The notes under the pieces are model-generated. The model had not been told where the DNA came from and did not search any database. It worked only from the letters and a program-made list of their open reading frames with translations. Positions 9,655 to 19,040 of a stretch of DNA of 64,000 bases are shown here, piece by piece (the stretch's first letter is position 1; each line of letters opens with the position of its first letter). Source of the stretch: Rudaea sp. 3F27F6 (GTDB taxonomy: Bacteria; Pseudomonadota; Gammaproteobacteria; Xanthomonadales; Rhodanobacteraceae); contig NZ_SCNG01000001.1 of NCBI RefSeq assembly GCF_005503555.1, forward strand, positions 1,798,001 through 1,862,000. Direction: 5' to 3'. Both the position numbers and the translations under genes were made by a program.

Positions 9655-10610
9655 TGCGCGGGTTTCGGTGCCGGCCGCTTCAATTCCGGCCGCGCGTTGA
9701 GATAGTCGGCGGCGGCGATGCACCGCCCGCCCGCGCGCTGCACGTCGAGCAGGCGCAGCACGCCATCGGCGCAGGCGATGTCTATGCCGTCGCGCGACGC
9801 GGCTACAACGGAACCGGGAGCGGCGAGCGCTGAGCGGTGAGCGGAAAGAGCCGCCGCGTTCCACAGACGCAGCGTTTCGCCTTCGACGATCGCTTCGGCC
9901 ACCGGCCACGGATCGAACGCGCGCACTTTGCGTTCGAGCGCCACGGCGGATTCATTCCAGTCGAGCCGCGCCTCAGCCTTGTCTAGCTTGTGCGCGTAGG
10001 TCACGCCGGCTTCGGGCTGCGGCGTCGCCGCGAGTAACTCGTCGCGCACGACGCGATCGAGTCCGTCGCCAAGCAGTTCGGCGCCGAGCGCGGCGAGTTT
10101 GTCGTGCAGGCTGCCGCCGGTATCGTCGCATGCGATCGGAACCGCGCGGCGCAGCAGCACGGGGCCGGTGTCGAGACCGGCCTCCATGCGCATCAGGCAG
10201 ACGCCGCTTTCAGCGTCGCCGGCGAGCACCGCGCGCTGGATCGGTGCCGCGCCGCGCCAGCGCGGCAGCAGCGAGGCATGCACGTTCCAGCAGCCGAGCG
10301 CCGGAATCGCGAGCACCTTGCGCGAAAGGATCAGGCCGTAGGCGACCACGACCATAAGATCCGGCGCATACGCGGCGAGGCGTTCGCGCGCGGCGGCGTC
10401 CTTCAAGTTCTCCGGCTGCTCGACCGGCAGGCCGGCTTCGAGCGCGGCCGCTTTGACCGGGCTCGCGGCGAGTTTGCGCCCGCGGCCCGACGGTCGGTCG
10501 GGTTGGGTATAGACGGCAACGACGTCGACGCCTTCGCGGCGGCACGCGGCCAAGTGCGGCACGGCGAAATCCGGCGTTCCGGCGAACACCACGCGCAGGG
10601 GACGGTTCAT
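9651..10610 (-). CDS. fmt: Methionyl-tRNA formyltransferase
   Basis: A 319-residue enzyme that formylates initiator Met-tRNA using 10-formyl-tetrahydrofolate. The N-terminal catalytic domain begins [16 protein letters not shown] and carries the active-site motif [19 protein letters not shown]. The linker motif [16 protein letters not shown] and the C-terminal OB-like tRNA-binding domain follow. The ATG at 10610 lies 11 bases after the def stop. It forms the def-fmt-rsmB operon found across bacteria. Confidence 0.96.
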   Translation of the reverse strand: MNRPLRVVFAGTPDFAVPHLAACRREGVDVVAVYTQPDRPSGRGRKLAASPVKAAALEAGLPVEQPENLKDAAARERLAAYAPDLMVVVAYGLILSRKVLAIPALGCWNVHASLLPRWRGAAPIQRAVLAGDAESGVCLMRMEAGLDTGPVLLRRAVPIACDDTGGSLHDKLAALGAELLGDGLDRVVRDELLAATPQPEAGVTYAHKLDKAEARLDWNESAVALERKVRAFDPWPVAEAIVEGETLRLWNAAALSAHRSALAAPGSVVAASRDGIDIACADGVLRLLDVQRAGGRCIAAADYLNARPELKRPAPKPAQ

Positions 10611-10621
10611 CGCGGGAGTTT

Positions 10622-11128
10622 TCAGCTCGCCGCGGCGCGGCGCTGTTTTTCCAGCTTCTTGCGCACCAGCTCGCGCTTGAGCGGGGACAGATAATCGACG
10701 AAGAGCTTGCCGATCAGATGGTCCATCTCGTGCTGGATGCAGATCGCGAGCAGGCCGTCGGCCTGGAAGTTCTGCGGCTTGCCGTGGCGGTCGAGCGATT
10801 CGACCGTGATCGTGTCGGCGCGGTCGACGTCGGCGAAGATGCCGGGCACCGATAGGCAGCCTTCCTGATAGGTCTGGCTGCCGACGCTGGCGACGATCGC
10901 CGGATTGATCAGCACCATCGGCTCGTTTTTCTCTTCCGACACGTCGAGCACGAGCAGTTGCTTGTGCACGTTGACCTGGCTCGCGGCCAGGCCGATGCCA
11001 GGCGCGTCGTACATCGTCGCGAACATATCGTCGATCAAGGTCTGCAGCGCGTCGTCGAACACGGTCACGGGCTGCGCCTTGGTGCGCAGGCGCGGATCGG
11101 GATATTCGAGGATGGGCAGCAGACTCAT
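10622..11128 (-). CDS. def: Peptide deformylase
   Basis: A 168-residue metalloenzyme that removes the N-formyl group from new proteins. All three motifs are present: [17 protein letters not shown] (metal-binding Cys) and [13 protein letters not shown] (HExxH). It is the first gene of the leftward operon def-fmt-rsmB-DUF4390-ntrY and divergent from the LysM gene, with 168 bases between the two starts that must hold both promoters. Confidence 0.97.
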   Translation of the reverse strand: MSLLPILEYPDPRLRTKAQPVTVFDDALQTLIDDMFATMYDAPGIGLAASQVNVHKQLLVLDVSEEKNEPMVLINPAIVASVGSQTYQEGCLSVPGIFADVDRADTITVESLDRHGKPQNFQADGLLAICIQHEMDHLIGKLFVDYLSPLKRELVRKKLEKQRRAAAS

Positions 11129-11296
11129 GACACGAAACCGGAAAGTTTGGAAGGAAAGTATACGCCAACGCGCCCCGGGCGACGAACCTGCGCGCCGCGT
11201 CGCGTTTCAGGAAGAGGATTTTCCTCTACACTTCGCGCACTTGCCCGCGATGCATGGAGGCGGGTTCTTGGGCCTTGGGGAACATCGGGACTCACT

Positions 11297-12481
11297 ATGC
11301 TGAAGAAGTTGCCTGCGATTTTCGCCGGACTCGCGTTGACGCTCGTCGCTTACGCCGCCACGGTCGAGCTCAAGCCCGGCCACCCGGACACCTATGTCGT
11401 GCGCCGCGGCGACACGCTCTGGAGCATCTCCAACAAGTTCCTCAAGAAGCCCTGGCAATGGCCTGAGATATGGCAGGCCAACGGTCAGATCAAGAACCCG
11501 CACCTGATTTTCCCGGGCGACGTGATCAATCTCGCCTATCTCGACGGCGGCCCGCGCCTGAGCAATTCCGGCGGCCCGCACGCGCGCGTCGAGCAGCTCG
11601 AGGACGCGGTGAAACCGATTGCGCTCGAACGCATCGACAAGTTCCTCAAGCGCACGCGCGTCATCGACATCGACCAGTTCAAGAACGCGCCGCACGTGGT
11701 CGGCGCCGAAGAAGCGCATCTGCGCGCGACGCCGGGCCAGCTCGTCTACGTGCGCGGACTCGACGCCGCGCCGGGCCAGCAGCTCGCGATCGTGCGCGTG
11801 CTCGGCCGCTACTACGAGATCGTGCCGCGCAACGGCGAGCCGCAGCGCTTCTACCGCGACTCGACGGACGAGCCGAGCCGCGACCACGAGATCCGCGGCG
11901 ACCTGATGTGGCGTCACGGCCCGCAGGAATCGAGCCTTGCCGGCAAGGTCAATTTCATCGGCTACGAAGGCTTGCAGATCGGCACGGTACGCGTGACCAA
12001 GGCGGCCAATCCTTCCTCGGCCCTGCTGCTCGCCTCGGACATCGAAGTGCGTCCGGGCGATCTCGTCCTGCCGCTCGACGACAAGCCCTACGACGCCCAA
12101 TACGTGCCGCATCCGCCGAAGCAGGTGCCGGCCGGCATGCGCGTGGTCGCGTTCACCGACACGATCGACCCGTCGGGCTGGATGGTCGCCGGACGCGACC
12201 AGGTGCTCGCTCTTTCGCACGGCGCCGCCGACGGCGTGGAGAACGGCCAGGTTTATTCGATTTTCCACCCGGGCGAGCAGGTCAACGACAATTTCGACTA
12301 TTCGCCTGAAAGCGGGAAGAAATTCTTCCATCCGAAGGACGCCAAGGTGCAGCTGCCCGAGGAATACATCGGCCATGTGATGATCTTCCGCACCTTCGAC
12401 CACGTCAGCTACGGCCTTGTCGTCGACGGGGTGAAGCCGGTGCACCTGCTCGATCCGCTCTACGAGCCCGATCACCTCTGA
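11297..12481 (+). CDS. LysM peptidoglycan-binding protein, exported
   Basis: A 394-residue exported protein. A signal peptide (MLKKLPAIFAGLALTLVAYA) is followed by one LysM domain at about residues 30-80 (YVVRRGDTLWSISNKFL, then HLIFPGDVINL). The remaining 300 residues have no catalytic motif that I recognise; they look like the conserved extension of LysM proteins coded next to dprA in Xanthomonadales and Pseudomonas. It probably binds murein in the periplasm. It lies 25 bases ahead of dprA and is likely cotranscribed with it. A longer open frame reaching back to 10958 overlaps def and is not used. Confidence 0.87.
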   Translation: MLKKLPAIFAGLALTLVAYAATVELKPGHPDTYVVRRGDTLWSISNKFLKKPWQWPEIWQANGQIKNPHLIFPGDVINLAYLDGGPRLSNSGGPHARVEQLEDAVKPIALERIDKFLKRTRVIDIDQFKNAPHVVGAEEAHLRATPGQLVYVRGLDAAPGQQLAIVRVLGRYYEIVPRNGEPQRFYRDSTDEPSRDHEIRGDLMWRHGPQESSLAGKVNFIGYEGLQIGTVRVTKAANPSSALLLASDIEVRPGDLVLPLDDKPYDAQYVPHPPKQVPAGMRVVAFTDTIDPSGWMVAGRDQVLALSHGAADGVENGQVYSIFHPGEQVNDNFDYSPESGKKFFHPKDAKVQLPEEYIGHVMIFRTFDHVSYGLVVDGVKPVHLLDPLYEPDHL

Positions 12482-12506
12482 ACGCACGCAAGCCAGGGAG
12501 ATGGCG

Positions 12507-13655
12507 ATGTCGGATGCACTGGAAACCCGCCGCACGCGCGCCTGGTTGACCCTGCTGCGCGCGCCCGGACTCGGCGCCGCAGCGATCCGCGACCTGCTCG
12601 CCCGGCATGGCGACGCCAGCACCGCGCTGGAGCGTGCGCGGCGTGAAGCACCCGAAGAAGCGCGCAGCTGGCTCGCCGCACCCGACTCGGTGCGGCTGGC
12701 CGAAGACGAAGCCTGGCTTGCCGAGCCCCACCATCACCTGCTCGTCTGCGACAGCGAAGACTTCCCCGTCCTGCTGCGCGAGATCGGCAGCGCTCCGGCT
12801 GCGCTGTTCGTGATCGGCGACCCGGCCTTATTGTGGACCGCGCAGATCGCCGTCGTCGGCGCGCGCAGCGCGAGCGCCGCAGGTGTGGCCAATGCGCGTG
12901 CATTCGCGCGGGCGTTTGCGCTCGCCGGCAACACGGTCACGAGCGGACTCGCCGAAGGCATCGACGGCGCCGCGCACGCGGCCGCGCTCGACGCCGGCGG
13001 CAAGACCGTCGCCGTGCTCGGCACCGGCATCGATCTGGTCTATCCGCTCCAGCATGCGGAACTCGCCGCGCGCATCGCCGCGAGCGGCGCCCTGGTCAGC
13101 GAGTATCCGCCGGGCGTGCCCGGACATCCCAAGCATTTTCCGCGGCGCAACCGCATTATTTCCGGGCTGAGCCTCGGCACCCTCGTGGTCGAGGCGAGCC
13201 TGAAATCCGGGTCGCTGACCACCGCGCGCTATGCCGCCGAACAGGGCCGCGAAGTCTTCGCCCTGCCCGGCTCGATTCACAGCCCGCTCGCACGCGGCTG
13301 CCACAAGCTGATCCGCGAGGGCGCGAAACTCGTCGAGACCGCGGGCGAGGTGCTCGAAGAGCTGCACGGCGTCGGCGCATTACTTGCCGACGGCCTGCGC
13401 GAGCGCTTGGCGACGACCGCTGACGGCCAAGACGCAGCGGCCGCGCGTTTCGCCGGCGATCCGCGCGCTCGCGATCCCGACTATGCCGCACTGACGAAAG
13501 CGCTGGGGCCGGAACCCGTGGCGCTCGATGAGCTGGCCTTGCGCACCGGCCTGGCCGCCGCCTCGCTTTCTTCGATGCTGCTGATGCTCGAACTCGACGG
13601 CCTCGTCGTTGCCGAGAATGGGCGTTACGCGCGCAAGACGCCCACGCCGGGTTGA
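12507..13655 (+). CDS. dprA: DNA processing protein DprA
   Basis: A 382-residue protein that loads RecA on incoming single-stranded DNA during natural transformation. An N-terminal helical domain precedes the Rossmann fold with VVGARSASAAGVANARAF, TSGLAEGIDGAAHAAAL and PRRNRIISGLSLGTLVVEA. A C-terminal winged-helix DML1-like domain ends the protein. The ATG at 12507 is chosen over that at 12501 because GGGAG ends at 12500, which suits the later start. The gene downstream is convergent and 14 bases away; the smg gene often found here is absent. Confidence 0.94.
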   Translation: MSDALETRRTRAWLTLLRAPGLGAAAIRDLLARHGDASTALERARREAPEEARSWLAAPDSVRLAEDEAWLAEPHHHLLVCDSEDFPVLLREIGSAPAALFVIGDPALLWTAQIAVVGARSASAAGVANARAFARAFALAGNTVTSGLAEGIDGAAHAAALDAGGKTVAVLGTGIDLVYPLQHAELAARIAASGALVSEYPPGVPGHPKHFPRRNRIISGLSLGTLVVEASLKSGSLTTARYAAEQGREVFALPGSIHSPLARGCHKLIREGAKLVETAGEVLEELHGVGALLADGLRERLATTADGQDAAAARFAGDPRARDPDYAALTKALGPEPVALDELALRTGLAAASLSSMLLMLELDGLVVAENGRYARKTPTPG

Positions 13656-13669
13656 CCCAGAGTCCAAAC

Positions 13670-14008
13670 TCAGGCTTGACGATTGTTCGGAACGGGTGCC
13701 AACAATCCCGCCAAGGCGCCGAGCGCAGTCGAACCCAGCGCGATCAAATAGTCGGAGGGTTTGGCGACGAAAACATTCGCAAACGACAAGGTTTCCACCC
13801 CCGCCACTAGAAACACGAGGAGCGCCAGAGTGATCACCACGGTGCGGTAGATGAATCTGTCGTTGTGAGCCAGCTCCAGGCGTCGCTCCTGAGCCGCGAG
13901 CGTGGCGAGTATCGGCAGCGGCGCGGCCAGAAAATCTTTCATCCCCTGTTCGTTCGCGAGGTGTGCAAGCAGCTCGGTCGCGGACTTCGGGATTTCTGCA
14001 CTGTTCAT
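13670..14008 (-). CDS. Small predicted inner-membrane protein
   Basis: A 112-residue protein of no family that I recognise. Residues 1-45 are soluble and include ELLAHLANEQGMKDFLAAPL. Two hydrophobic segments follow (VVITLALLVFLVAGVETLSF and DYLIALGSTALGALAGLLAP). The ATG at 14008 is preferred over one further upstream; a GGAG lies about 10 bases before it. It is on the opposite strand to dprA and topA and takes the position where smg usually sits in related genomes. Confidence 0.6.
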   Translation of the reverse strand: MNSAEIPKSATELLAHLANEQGMKDFLAAPLPILATLAAQERRLELAHNDRFIYRTVVITLALLVFLVAGVETLSFANVFVAKPSDYLIALGSTALGALAGLLAPVPNNRQA

Positions 14009-14156
14009 CCTGTTTTCTCCGGTAATTGAACGAGGGATGGGCATTGACCGGGACGCATCTCGGCGTCACCTCACAGGCATAGGAATCAGCATGAAGAAAG
14101 TTGTCTCAGCTTTTGTTTCCGTCATTTAGTACTTGACAGCGCGCCCGCTGTCGGGG

Positions 14157-14184
14157 TTGACTGAAAAAAAGGGCGCCCTAGACT
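14157..14184 (+). promoter_or_regulatory. Candidate sigma-70 promoter for topA
   Basis: TTGACT (14157-14162) and TAGACT (14179-14184) are 16 bases apart, about 87 bases ahead of the topA start. The intervening A-run and GC-rich stretch carry nothing else that I recognise. Prediction from sequence only. Confidence 0.4.
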
Positions 14185-14270
14185 CCTGCGCCGCAATTCC
14201 TTGAATTTCCTTCACTCCCATCCATTTATCCGCATCGAAGCGGATGTGGTTGCGCCCGCAAAGTAATGCC

Positions 14271-16718
14271 ATGGCAAAAAATCTCCTCATCGTCGAATCG
14301 CCCGCCAAGGCGAAGACGATCAACAAATATCTCGGCAAGGACTTTCAGGTCCTGGCGTCCTACGGTCACGTGCGCGACCTCAAGCCGAAAGAAGGCGCGG
14401 TCGATCCCGACCACGACTTCGCGATGGCCTACGAGCTGATCGACAAGAACGAGAAACACGTCGACGCGATCGCCAAGGCGGCGAAGGCGGCCGATTCCAT
14501 CTATCTCGCGACCGACTTGGATCGCGAAGGCGAAGCCATTTCCTGGCACATCTCGGAAATCCTCAAACAGAAGAAACTGCTCGACGGCAAGGAAGTGCAC
14601 CGCGTGGTGTTCTCCGAAATCACGCCGCGCGCGATCCAGGAGGCCGTGGCGAATCCGCGCCGGCTCTCGCACGACCTGATCAACGCACAGCAGGCGCGCC
14701 GCGCGCTCGACTACCTGGTCGGCTTCAATCTCTCGCCGGTGCTCTGGCGCAAGGTGCAGCGCGGCCTGTCCGCGGGCCGCGTACAGTCGCCGGCGCTGCG
14801 CATGATCGTCGAACGCGAGGAAGAGATCGAAGCGTTCAAGGCGCAGGAATACTGGACGATCGAAGCCGATTGCGCGCATCCGGACCAGCGCTTCGCTGCG
14901 CGCCTGATCAAGCTGCGCGGCAAGAAATTCGAGCAGTTCGACCTGACCAACGAGGCCGACGCGCATGCCGCGCGCGACGCGTTGATCAAGTCCGCGCAGG
15001 GCCGCCTCGTCGTCGCCGAAGTGCAGTCGAAGGAACGCAAGCGCCGTCCCGCGCCGCCGTTCACGACTTCGACCTTGCAGCAGGAAGCCGCGCGCAAACT
15101 CGGCTTCTCGACCACGCGCACGATGCGCATTGCCCAGGGCCTTTACGAGGGCGTTGCGATCGGTGGCGAAGGCACGGTCGGCCTGATCACTTATATGCGT
15201 ACCGACTCGGTCAGCCTCGCGGCCGATGCGATCACCGAAATCCGCAAGGTCATCGCGCGCGACTACGGCGCTAAAGGCCTGCCCGAAACGCCGAACTTTT
15301 ACCGCAGCAAGCAGAAGAACGCGCAGGAAGCCCACGAAGCGATCCGCCCGACTTCGGCGCTGCATACGCCGCGCGAGATGGCCCAGTACCTCAGCGACGA
15401 CCAGCGCAAACTCTACGAGCTGATCTGGAAGCGCGCAGTCGCAAGCCAGATGCAGTACGCGACGCTCAACACCGTGTCGGTCGATCTCGATCCGGGCAAC
15501 GACTCGATGTTCCGCGCAAGCGGCACGACTGTGGTCGATCCGGGCTTTCTCGCCGTCTACGAGGAAGGCCGCGACGCCAAGAACGCCGAGGACGACGACG
15601 AGAACCGCAAGCTGCCGGCGATGCAGATTGGCGAAGCGGTGCCGGTTGCCGGCATCGCCGCCGACCAGCATTTCACCGAGCCGCCGCCGCGCTATTCGGA
15701 AGCCTCGCTGGTCAAGACGCTCGAGGAGTACGGCATCGGCCGGCCGTCGACCTACGCCAGCATCATCCAGGTGCTGCTCAACCGCGAATACGTCACTCTC
15801 GACAGCCGCCGTTTCCGCCCGACCGACGTCGGCCGCGCCGTGGCGAAATTCCTCTCGGGCCATTTCACCCAGTACGTCGACTACGATTTCACCGCGAAGC
15901 TCGAAGACGAGCTCGACGCGGTCAGCCGCGGCGAAGAAGAGTGGGTGCCGCTGCTGAAGAAATTCTGGACGCCGTTCAAGGCGCTGGTCGAGGACAAGAC
16001 CGAGACCGTCGATCGCAGCGAAGCCGGCGGCGAGCGCGTGCTTGGCGACGACCCGGTTTCCGGCAAGCCGGTTTCGGTGCGCCTCGGCCGCTACGGGCCG
16101 ATGGCCCAGCTCGGCGGCCGCGACGACGAAGAGAAGCGCTTCGCCTCGCTGCGTCCGGGCCAGAGCATCCACACGATCACGCTCGATGACGCGCTGCATC
16201 TGTTCAAGCTGCCGCGCGAACTCGGCCTCGCCGACGACGGCGACAAGATCAGCGTCGGTGTCGGCCGCTTCGGCCCGTTCGTCAAGCACGGCAAGACCTA
16301 CGCCTCGATCAAGGCGCCCGACGATCCGTACACGATCGAGCTGGCGCGCGCGAAAGAACTGCTGCACGAAAAGGCAGAAGCGATCCGTAACCGCGTCATC
16401 GCGAGCTTCCAGGACGGCGCGATCCAGATCCTGCGCGGCCAGTACGGTCCGTACATCACCGACGGCAAGAAGAACGCAAAGATTCCGAAGGACCGCGAAC
16501 CGGCGAGCCTGACCGAAGCCGAATGCGCCGAGCTGCTCGCCGCCGCGCCCGAGAAGCGTGGCCGCTTCGGCCGGGCCGCCAAGGGTGCGCCAGCGAAGAA
16601 GGCGGAAGCCGCACCGGCCAAGAAGGCCGCGAAGAAGGCGCCCGCAAAGAAGGCCGCGGCGAAAAAGACCGCAACGAAAAAGGCCGCCGCCAAGAAAACG
16701 GCCGCCAAGGCCGAGTGA
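14271..16718 (+). CDS. topA: DNA topoisomerase I
   Basis: An 815-residue type IA topoisomerase that relaxes negative supercoils. The Toprim domain has LLIVESPAKAKTINKYL and ATDLDREGEAISWHI. The active-site Tyr is in GLITYMRTDSVSL. The zinc-finger C-terminus of E. coli TopA is not present: there is no Cys cluster. Instead there are three Toprim_Crpt-type repeats (LGRYGPMAQLGG, VGRFGPFVKHGK, RGQYGPYITDGK), then a tail of about 40 residues made almost only of Lys and Ala (16590-16715). Such a tail resembles histone-like C-termini and probably binds DNA. The start is the ATG at 14271, right before the conserved N-terminus. Confidence 0.96.
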   Translation: MAKNLLIVESPAKAKTINKYLGKDFQVLASYGHVRDLKPKEGAVDPDHDFAMAYELIDKNEKHVDAIAKAAKAADSIYLATDLDREGEAISWHISEILKQKKLLDGKEVHRVVFSEITPRAIQEAVANPRRLSHDLINAQQARRALDYLVGFNLSPVLWRKVQRGLSAGRVQSPALRMIVEREEEIEAFKAQEYWTIEADCAHPDQRFAARLIKLRGKKFEQFDLTNEADAHAARDALIKSAQGRLVVAEVQSKERKRRPAPPFTTSTLQQEAARKLGFSTTRTMRIAQGLYEGVAIGGEGTVGLITYMRTDSVSLAADAITEIRKVIARDYGAKGLPETPNFYRSKQKNAQEAHEAIRPTSALHTPREMAQYLSDDQRKLYELIWKRAVASQMQYATLNTVSVDLDPGNDSMFRASGTTVVDPGFLAVYEEGRDAKNAEDDDENRKLPAMQIGEAVPVAGIAADQHFTEPPPRYSEASLVKTLEEYGIGRPSTYASIIQVLLNREYVTLDSRRFRPTDVGRAVAKFLSGHFTQYVDYDFTAKLEDELDAVSRGEEEWVPLLKKFWTPFKALVEDKTETVDRSEAGGERVLGDDPVSGKPVSVRLGRYGPMAQLGGRDDEEKRFASLRPGQSIHTITLDDALHLFKLPRELGLADDGDKISVGVGRFGPFVKHGKTYASIKAPDDPYTIELARAKELLHEKAEAIRNRVIASFQDGAIQILRGQYGPYITDGKKNAKIPKDREPASLTEAECAELLAAAPEKRGRFGRAAKGAPAKKAEAAPAKKAAKKAPAKKAAAKKTATKKAAAKKTAAKAE

Positions 16719-16728
16719 CGGCAGCGGA

Positions 16729-17286
16729 ATGCAGCCCGCTCTCGATTCGGCCGTTGCCGCACTGCGCGCAGGCGGCGTGATCGCTTATCCGACCGAGGCC
16801 GTATTCGGCCTCGGCTGCGATCCGTGGAACGAAGCCGCGGTCACGCGCCTGTTTGCGCTCAAACGCCGCCCGCCGACTCAGGGCGTGCTGCTGATCGCGG
16901 CCGACGTCGCCCAAGTGGAAGAATTCATCGATCCGGCAGCCGTGCCGGACGAGGCGTTCGCGCGCGCGCGCGCGACCTGGCCCGGACCGCATACCTGGGT
17001 GTTTCCGCGCGCCGCGGCGACGCCCGGCTGGCTCAGCGGCGGGCATGCCGGCATCGCCCTGCGCGTGACTGCGCATCCGCTCGCCGCCGCGCTGTGCCGG
17101 GCCTACGGCGGCGCGCTCGTTTCCACCAGCGCCAACCGCCACGGCGAGCCGCCGGCGCGCAGCGCCGAGGCCGCCCATGCTGCGTTCGGCGGCGAGGTAG
17201 CCTATATTCTGGCTGGCGAGACCGGCGGACTGGACCGTCCGACGCCGATTCGTGACGTCATCACCGGTGCAGAATTTCGAGTTTAG
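16729..17286 (+). CDS. tsaC: Threonylcarbamoyl-AMP synthase (TsaC/Sua5/YrdC)
   Basis: A 185-residue enzyme that makes threonylcarbamoyl-adenylate for the t6A37 modification of ANN-decoding tRNAs. YrdC features are GGVIAYPTEAVFGLGCDPWN, LKRRPPTQGVLLIA, WPGPHTWVFP and SANRHGEPPARS. It has the short TsaC form, without the Sua5 C-terminal domain. The ATG at 16729 lies 10 bases past the topA stop, so it is probably cotranscribed with topA, as in other Xanthomonadales. Confidence 0.93.
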   Translation: MQPALDSAVAALRAGGVIAYPTEAVFGLGCDPWNEAAVTRLFALKRRPPTQGVLLIAADVAQVEEFIDPAAVPDEAFARARATWPGPHTWVFPRAAATPGWLSGGHAGIALRVTAHPLAAALCRAYGGALVSTSANRHGEPPARSAEAAHAAFGGEVAYILAGETGGLDRPTPIRDVITGAEFRV

Positions 17287-17468
17287 CGACACGTTTGAAG
17301 GCGGTTTGAGGGGCAATCGCGGCGCACGGGGAGCGCCGGCATAAACGGCACTTCCTGCTGTTTGTAGCAAACGTGGCACGGCCATGCCGCCAAAGTTGGT
17401 TTGCCCGATCCAACACGGTGCCGGACGCCACTGTCCGGCGTCGTGAACTATTGATAAAAGGGAGCCGC

Positions 17469-18839
17469 ATGTCGGCCGTATTCGAGAACGCCCTTTCCGG
17501 CAACGCGCGAGCGAACATTCCGCTGCTCGCCGATGAGGACTTCGCCCGCGTCTTCGCGCGCGACGGCGAGCGCCAGATCAGCGCGGCGGAATTTCTCGCC
17601 GACATACTCGCCCTTGCCGAGCGGCTGCCCAAGGCCCGCTATGCGCTCAACCTGTGCACGCAGCGTTACCGGTTTCTCGTCGCGTTCTGCGCGGCCGCCG
17701 TCGCCGGGCAGACCAATCTTCTGCCCGCATCGCGCGCGCCGCAGGCGCTTGCCGAAATTCTGCGCGCCTACCCGCATCACTACGCGCTCGCCGACGAGGA
17801 CGGCGAACTCGCCGACACGTACACGATCGACGTCCGCGAAGTATTGTCGGCCACGCCGGCCGGCATTCATTTCGTCAATGTGTCGATACCGGCGAAGCAA
17901 CTGGTCGCGATCGGCTTCACCTCGGGCTCGACCGGCGCACCAAAGGCGAACCGCAAGACCTGGGGCGGATTTTGCGCGAGCAGCGCGCTCAATCTCGCTG
18001 CGCTCGAGTCCATCAGCGAGGCGTTCAACGTACTCGCCACCGTGCCGCCGCAACATATGTTCGGCATGGAACTGTCGGTGCTGCTGCCGCTGCGCTCGCG
18101 TGCGGCGATCCATATCGCGCAACCGCTGCTGCCGGCCGATATCGCCACGGCGCTCGAGGAAAGTCCGGAGCCGCGCATCCTCGTGACCACGCCGTTTCAC
18201 CTGCGCGCACTGCAGGAATCGGGCGTGACCTTGCCGCCGCTGGCCGCCGTCGTCACCGCGACGGCACCACTGTCGGCCGAACTGGCCGCGCGCGTCGAGG
18301 CGCAGTTTTCCACGCGCGTGATCGAACTGTTCGGCTCGACCGAGACCTGCGTGATCGCTCGGCGCCGCACCGCGATCGCCGCGGCCTGGTCGCTCTACGA
18401 CGGCGTGGAGCTGCACCCGCAGCCCGACGGCACTCTCGTCAACGCACCGCATTTCCTTGAGCCGACTTTGCTGCAGGACATCGTCGAACTGCTGCCCGAA
18501 CGGCACTTCAAATTGCGCGGGCGCAACGGCGACCTGCTCGAAATCGCCGGCAAACGCGCCTCGCTCACCGACCTGACGCGACGCCTGCTCGCGATCGACG
18601 GCGTCGAGGACGGCGTGATATTCCAACTCGACACGGAAGCCGATTCGTCGACCGAACGCGGCGTGCGCCGGCTCGCCGCCCTCGTCGTCGCGCCGTCACT
18701 TAGCGAGACACAGATCCTCGATGCGCTGCGTGCGTCGATCGATCCGGCCTTTCTGCCGCGGCCGCTGCGTTTGGTCGCTGCGCTGCCGCGCAATGCCACG
18801 GGGAAGTTGCCGAGGGATGCCTTATTGGCGGCGTTGTAG
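17469..18839 (+). CDS. AMP-dependent acyl/aryl ligase, aryl-polyene (ApeH/xanthomonadin) type
   Basis: A 456-residue member of the ANL superfamily. The adenylation P-loop is IGFTSGSTGAPKANRKTWGG. The ATP/aryl site has ELFGSTET. A reduced C-terminal domain ends with the catalytic Lys in NATGKLPRDALL. The short length and divergent sequence match AMP-ligases of aryl polyene and xanthomonadin clusters, which activate an aryl acid and load it on an acyl carrier protein. In known clusters this gene is next to the carrier-protein and dehydratase genes. Here it stands alone, about 25 kb from them, between tsaC and a repeat complex. Function is inferred from family plus the APE genes in the same window. 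Confidence 0.72.
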   Translation: MSAVFENALSGNARANIPLLADEDFARVFARDGERQISAAEFLADILALAERLPKARYALNLCTQRYRFLVAFCAAAVAGQTNLLPASRAPQALAEILRAYPHHYALADEDGELADTYTIDVREVLSATPAGIHFVNVSIPAKQLVAIGFTSGSTGAPKANRKTWGGFCASSALNLAALESISEAFNVLATVPPQHMFGMELSVLLPLRSRAAIHIAQPLLPADIATALEESPEPRILVTTPFHLRALQESGVTLPPLAAVVTATAPLSAELAARVEAQFSTRVIELFGSTETCVIARRRTAIAAAWSLYDGVELHPQPDGTLVNAPHFLEPTLLQDIVELLPERHFKLRGRNGDLLEIAGKRASLTDLTRRLLAIDGVEDGVIFQLDTEADSSTERGVRRLAALVVAPSLSETQILDALRASIDPAFLPRPLRLVAALPRNATGKLPRDALLAAL

Positions 18840-18879
18840 TTGCGCGATTCATCGCGCCCCGGGGATTTTTTGCTTCTTC

Positions 18880-19006
18880 GCTCATCATTCCTGCGGCTCT
18901 CAACAGCCGAAGGGCTGGTCAAGCAGGAATCTAGCTCTTGCTTATGCTCGTCATTCCCGCGTGCTTCTTGCGGGGCTCTTAACAGCCGCAGGGCTGGTCA
19001 TCCAGT
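18880..19006. repeat. Outer repeat units, left side of the hairpin-array element
   Basis: Two tandem-like units each contain a CATTCC(T/C)G(C/..) start, then CAACAGCCG or TAACAGCCG, then AGGGCTGGTC (18901-18920 and 18981-19000). An inverted version (GACCAGCCCTGC) lies at 19719-19731. The GTCATTCCCGC..GGAATGAC motif is that of the common REP-like intergenic repeats of this group. No gene is visible. Confidence 0.6.
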
Positions 19007-19040
19007 GACGTTGCTTTTGTTCTTTTGTGTTTTAGAAGCA

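Noticed and set aside
13380-14069. Longer reading of the small membrane protein gene
   Set aside because: This 229-codon frame lies in another frame and extends into dprA; the 112-residue frame has transmembrane segments and a plausible ribosome-binding site.
14226-16367. Open frame of 713 codons antisense to topA
   Set aside because: It is the exact complement of a well-conserved gene and has no motif of its own.
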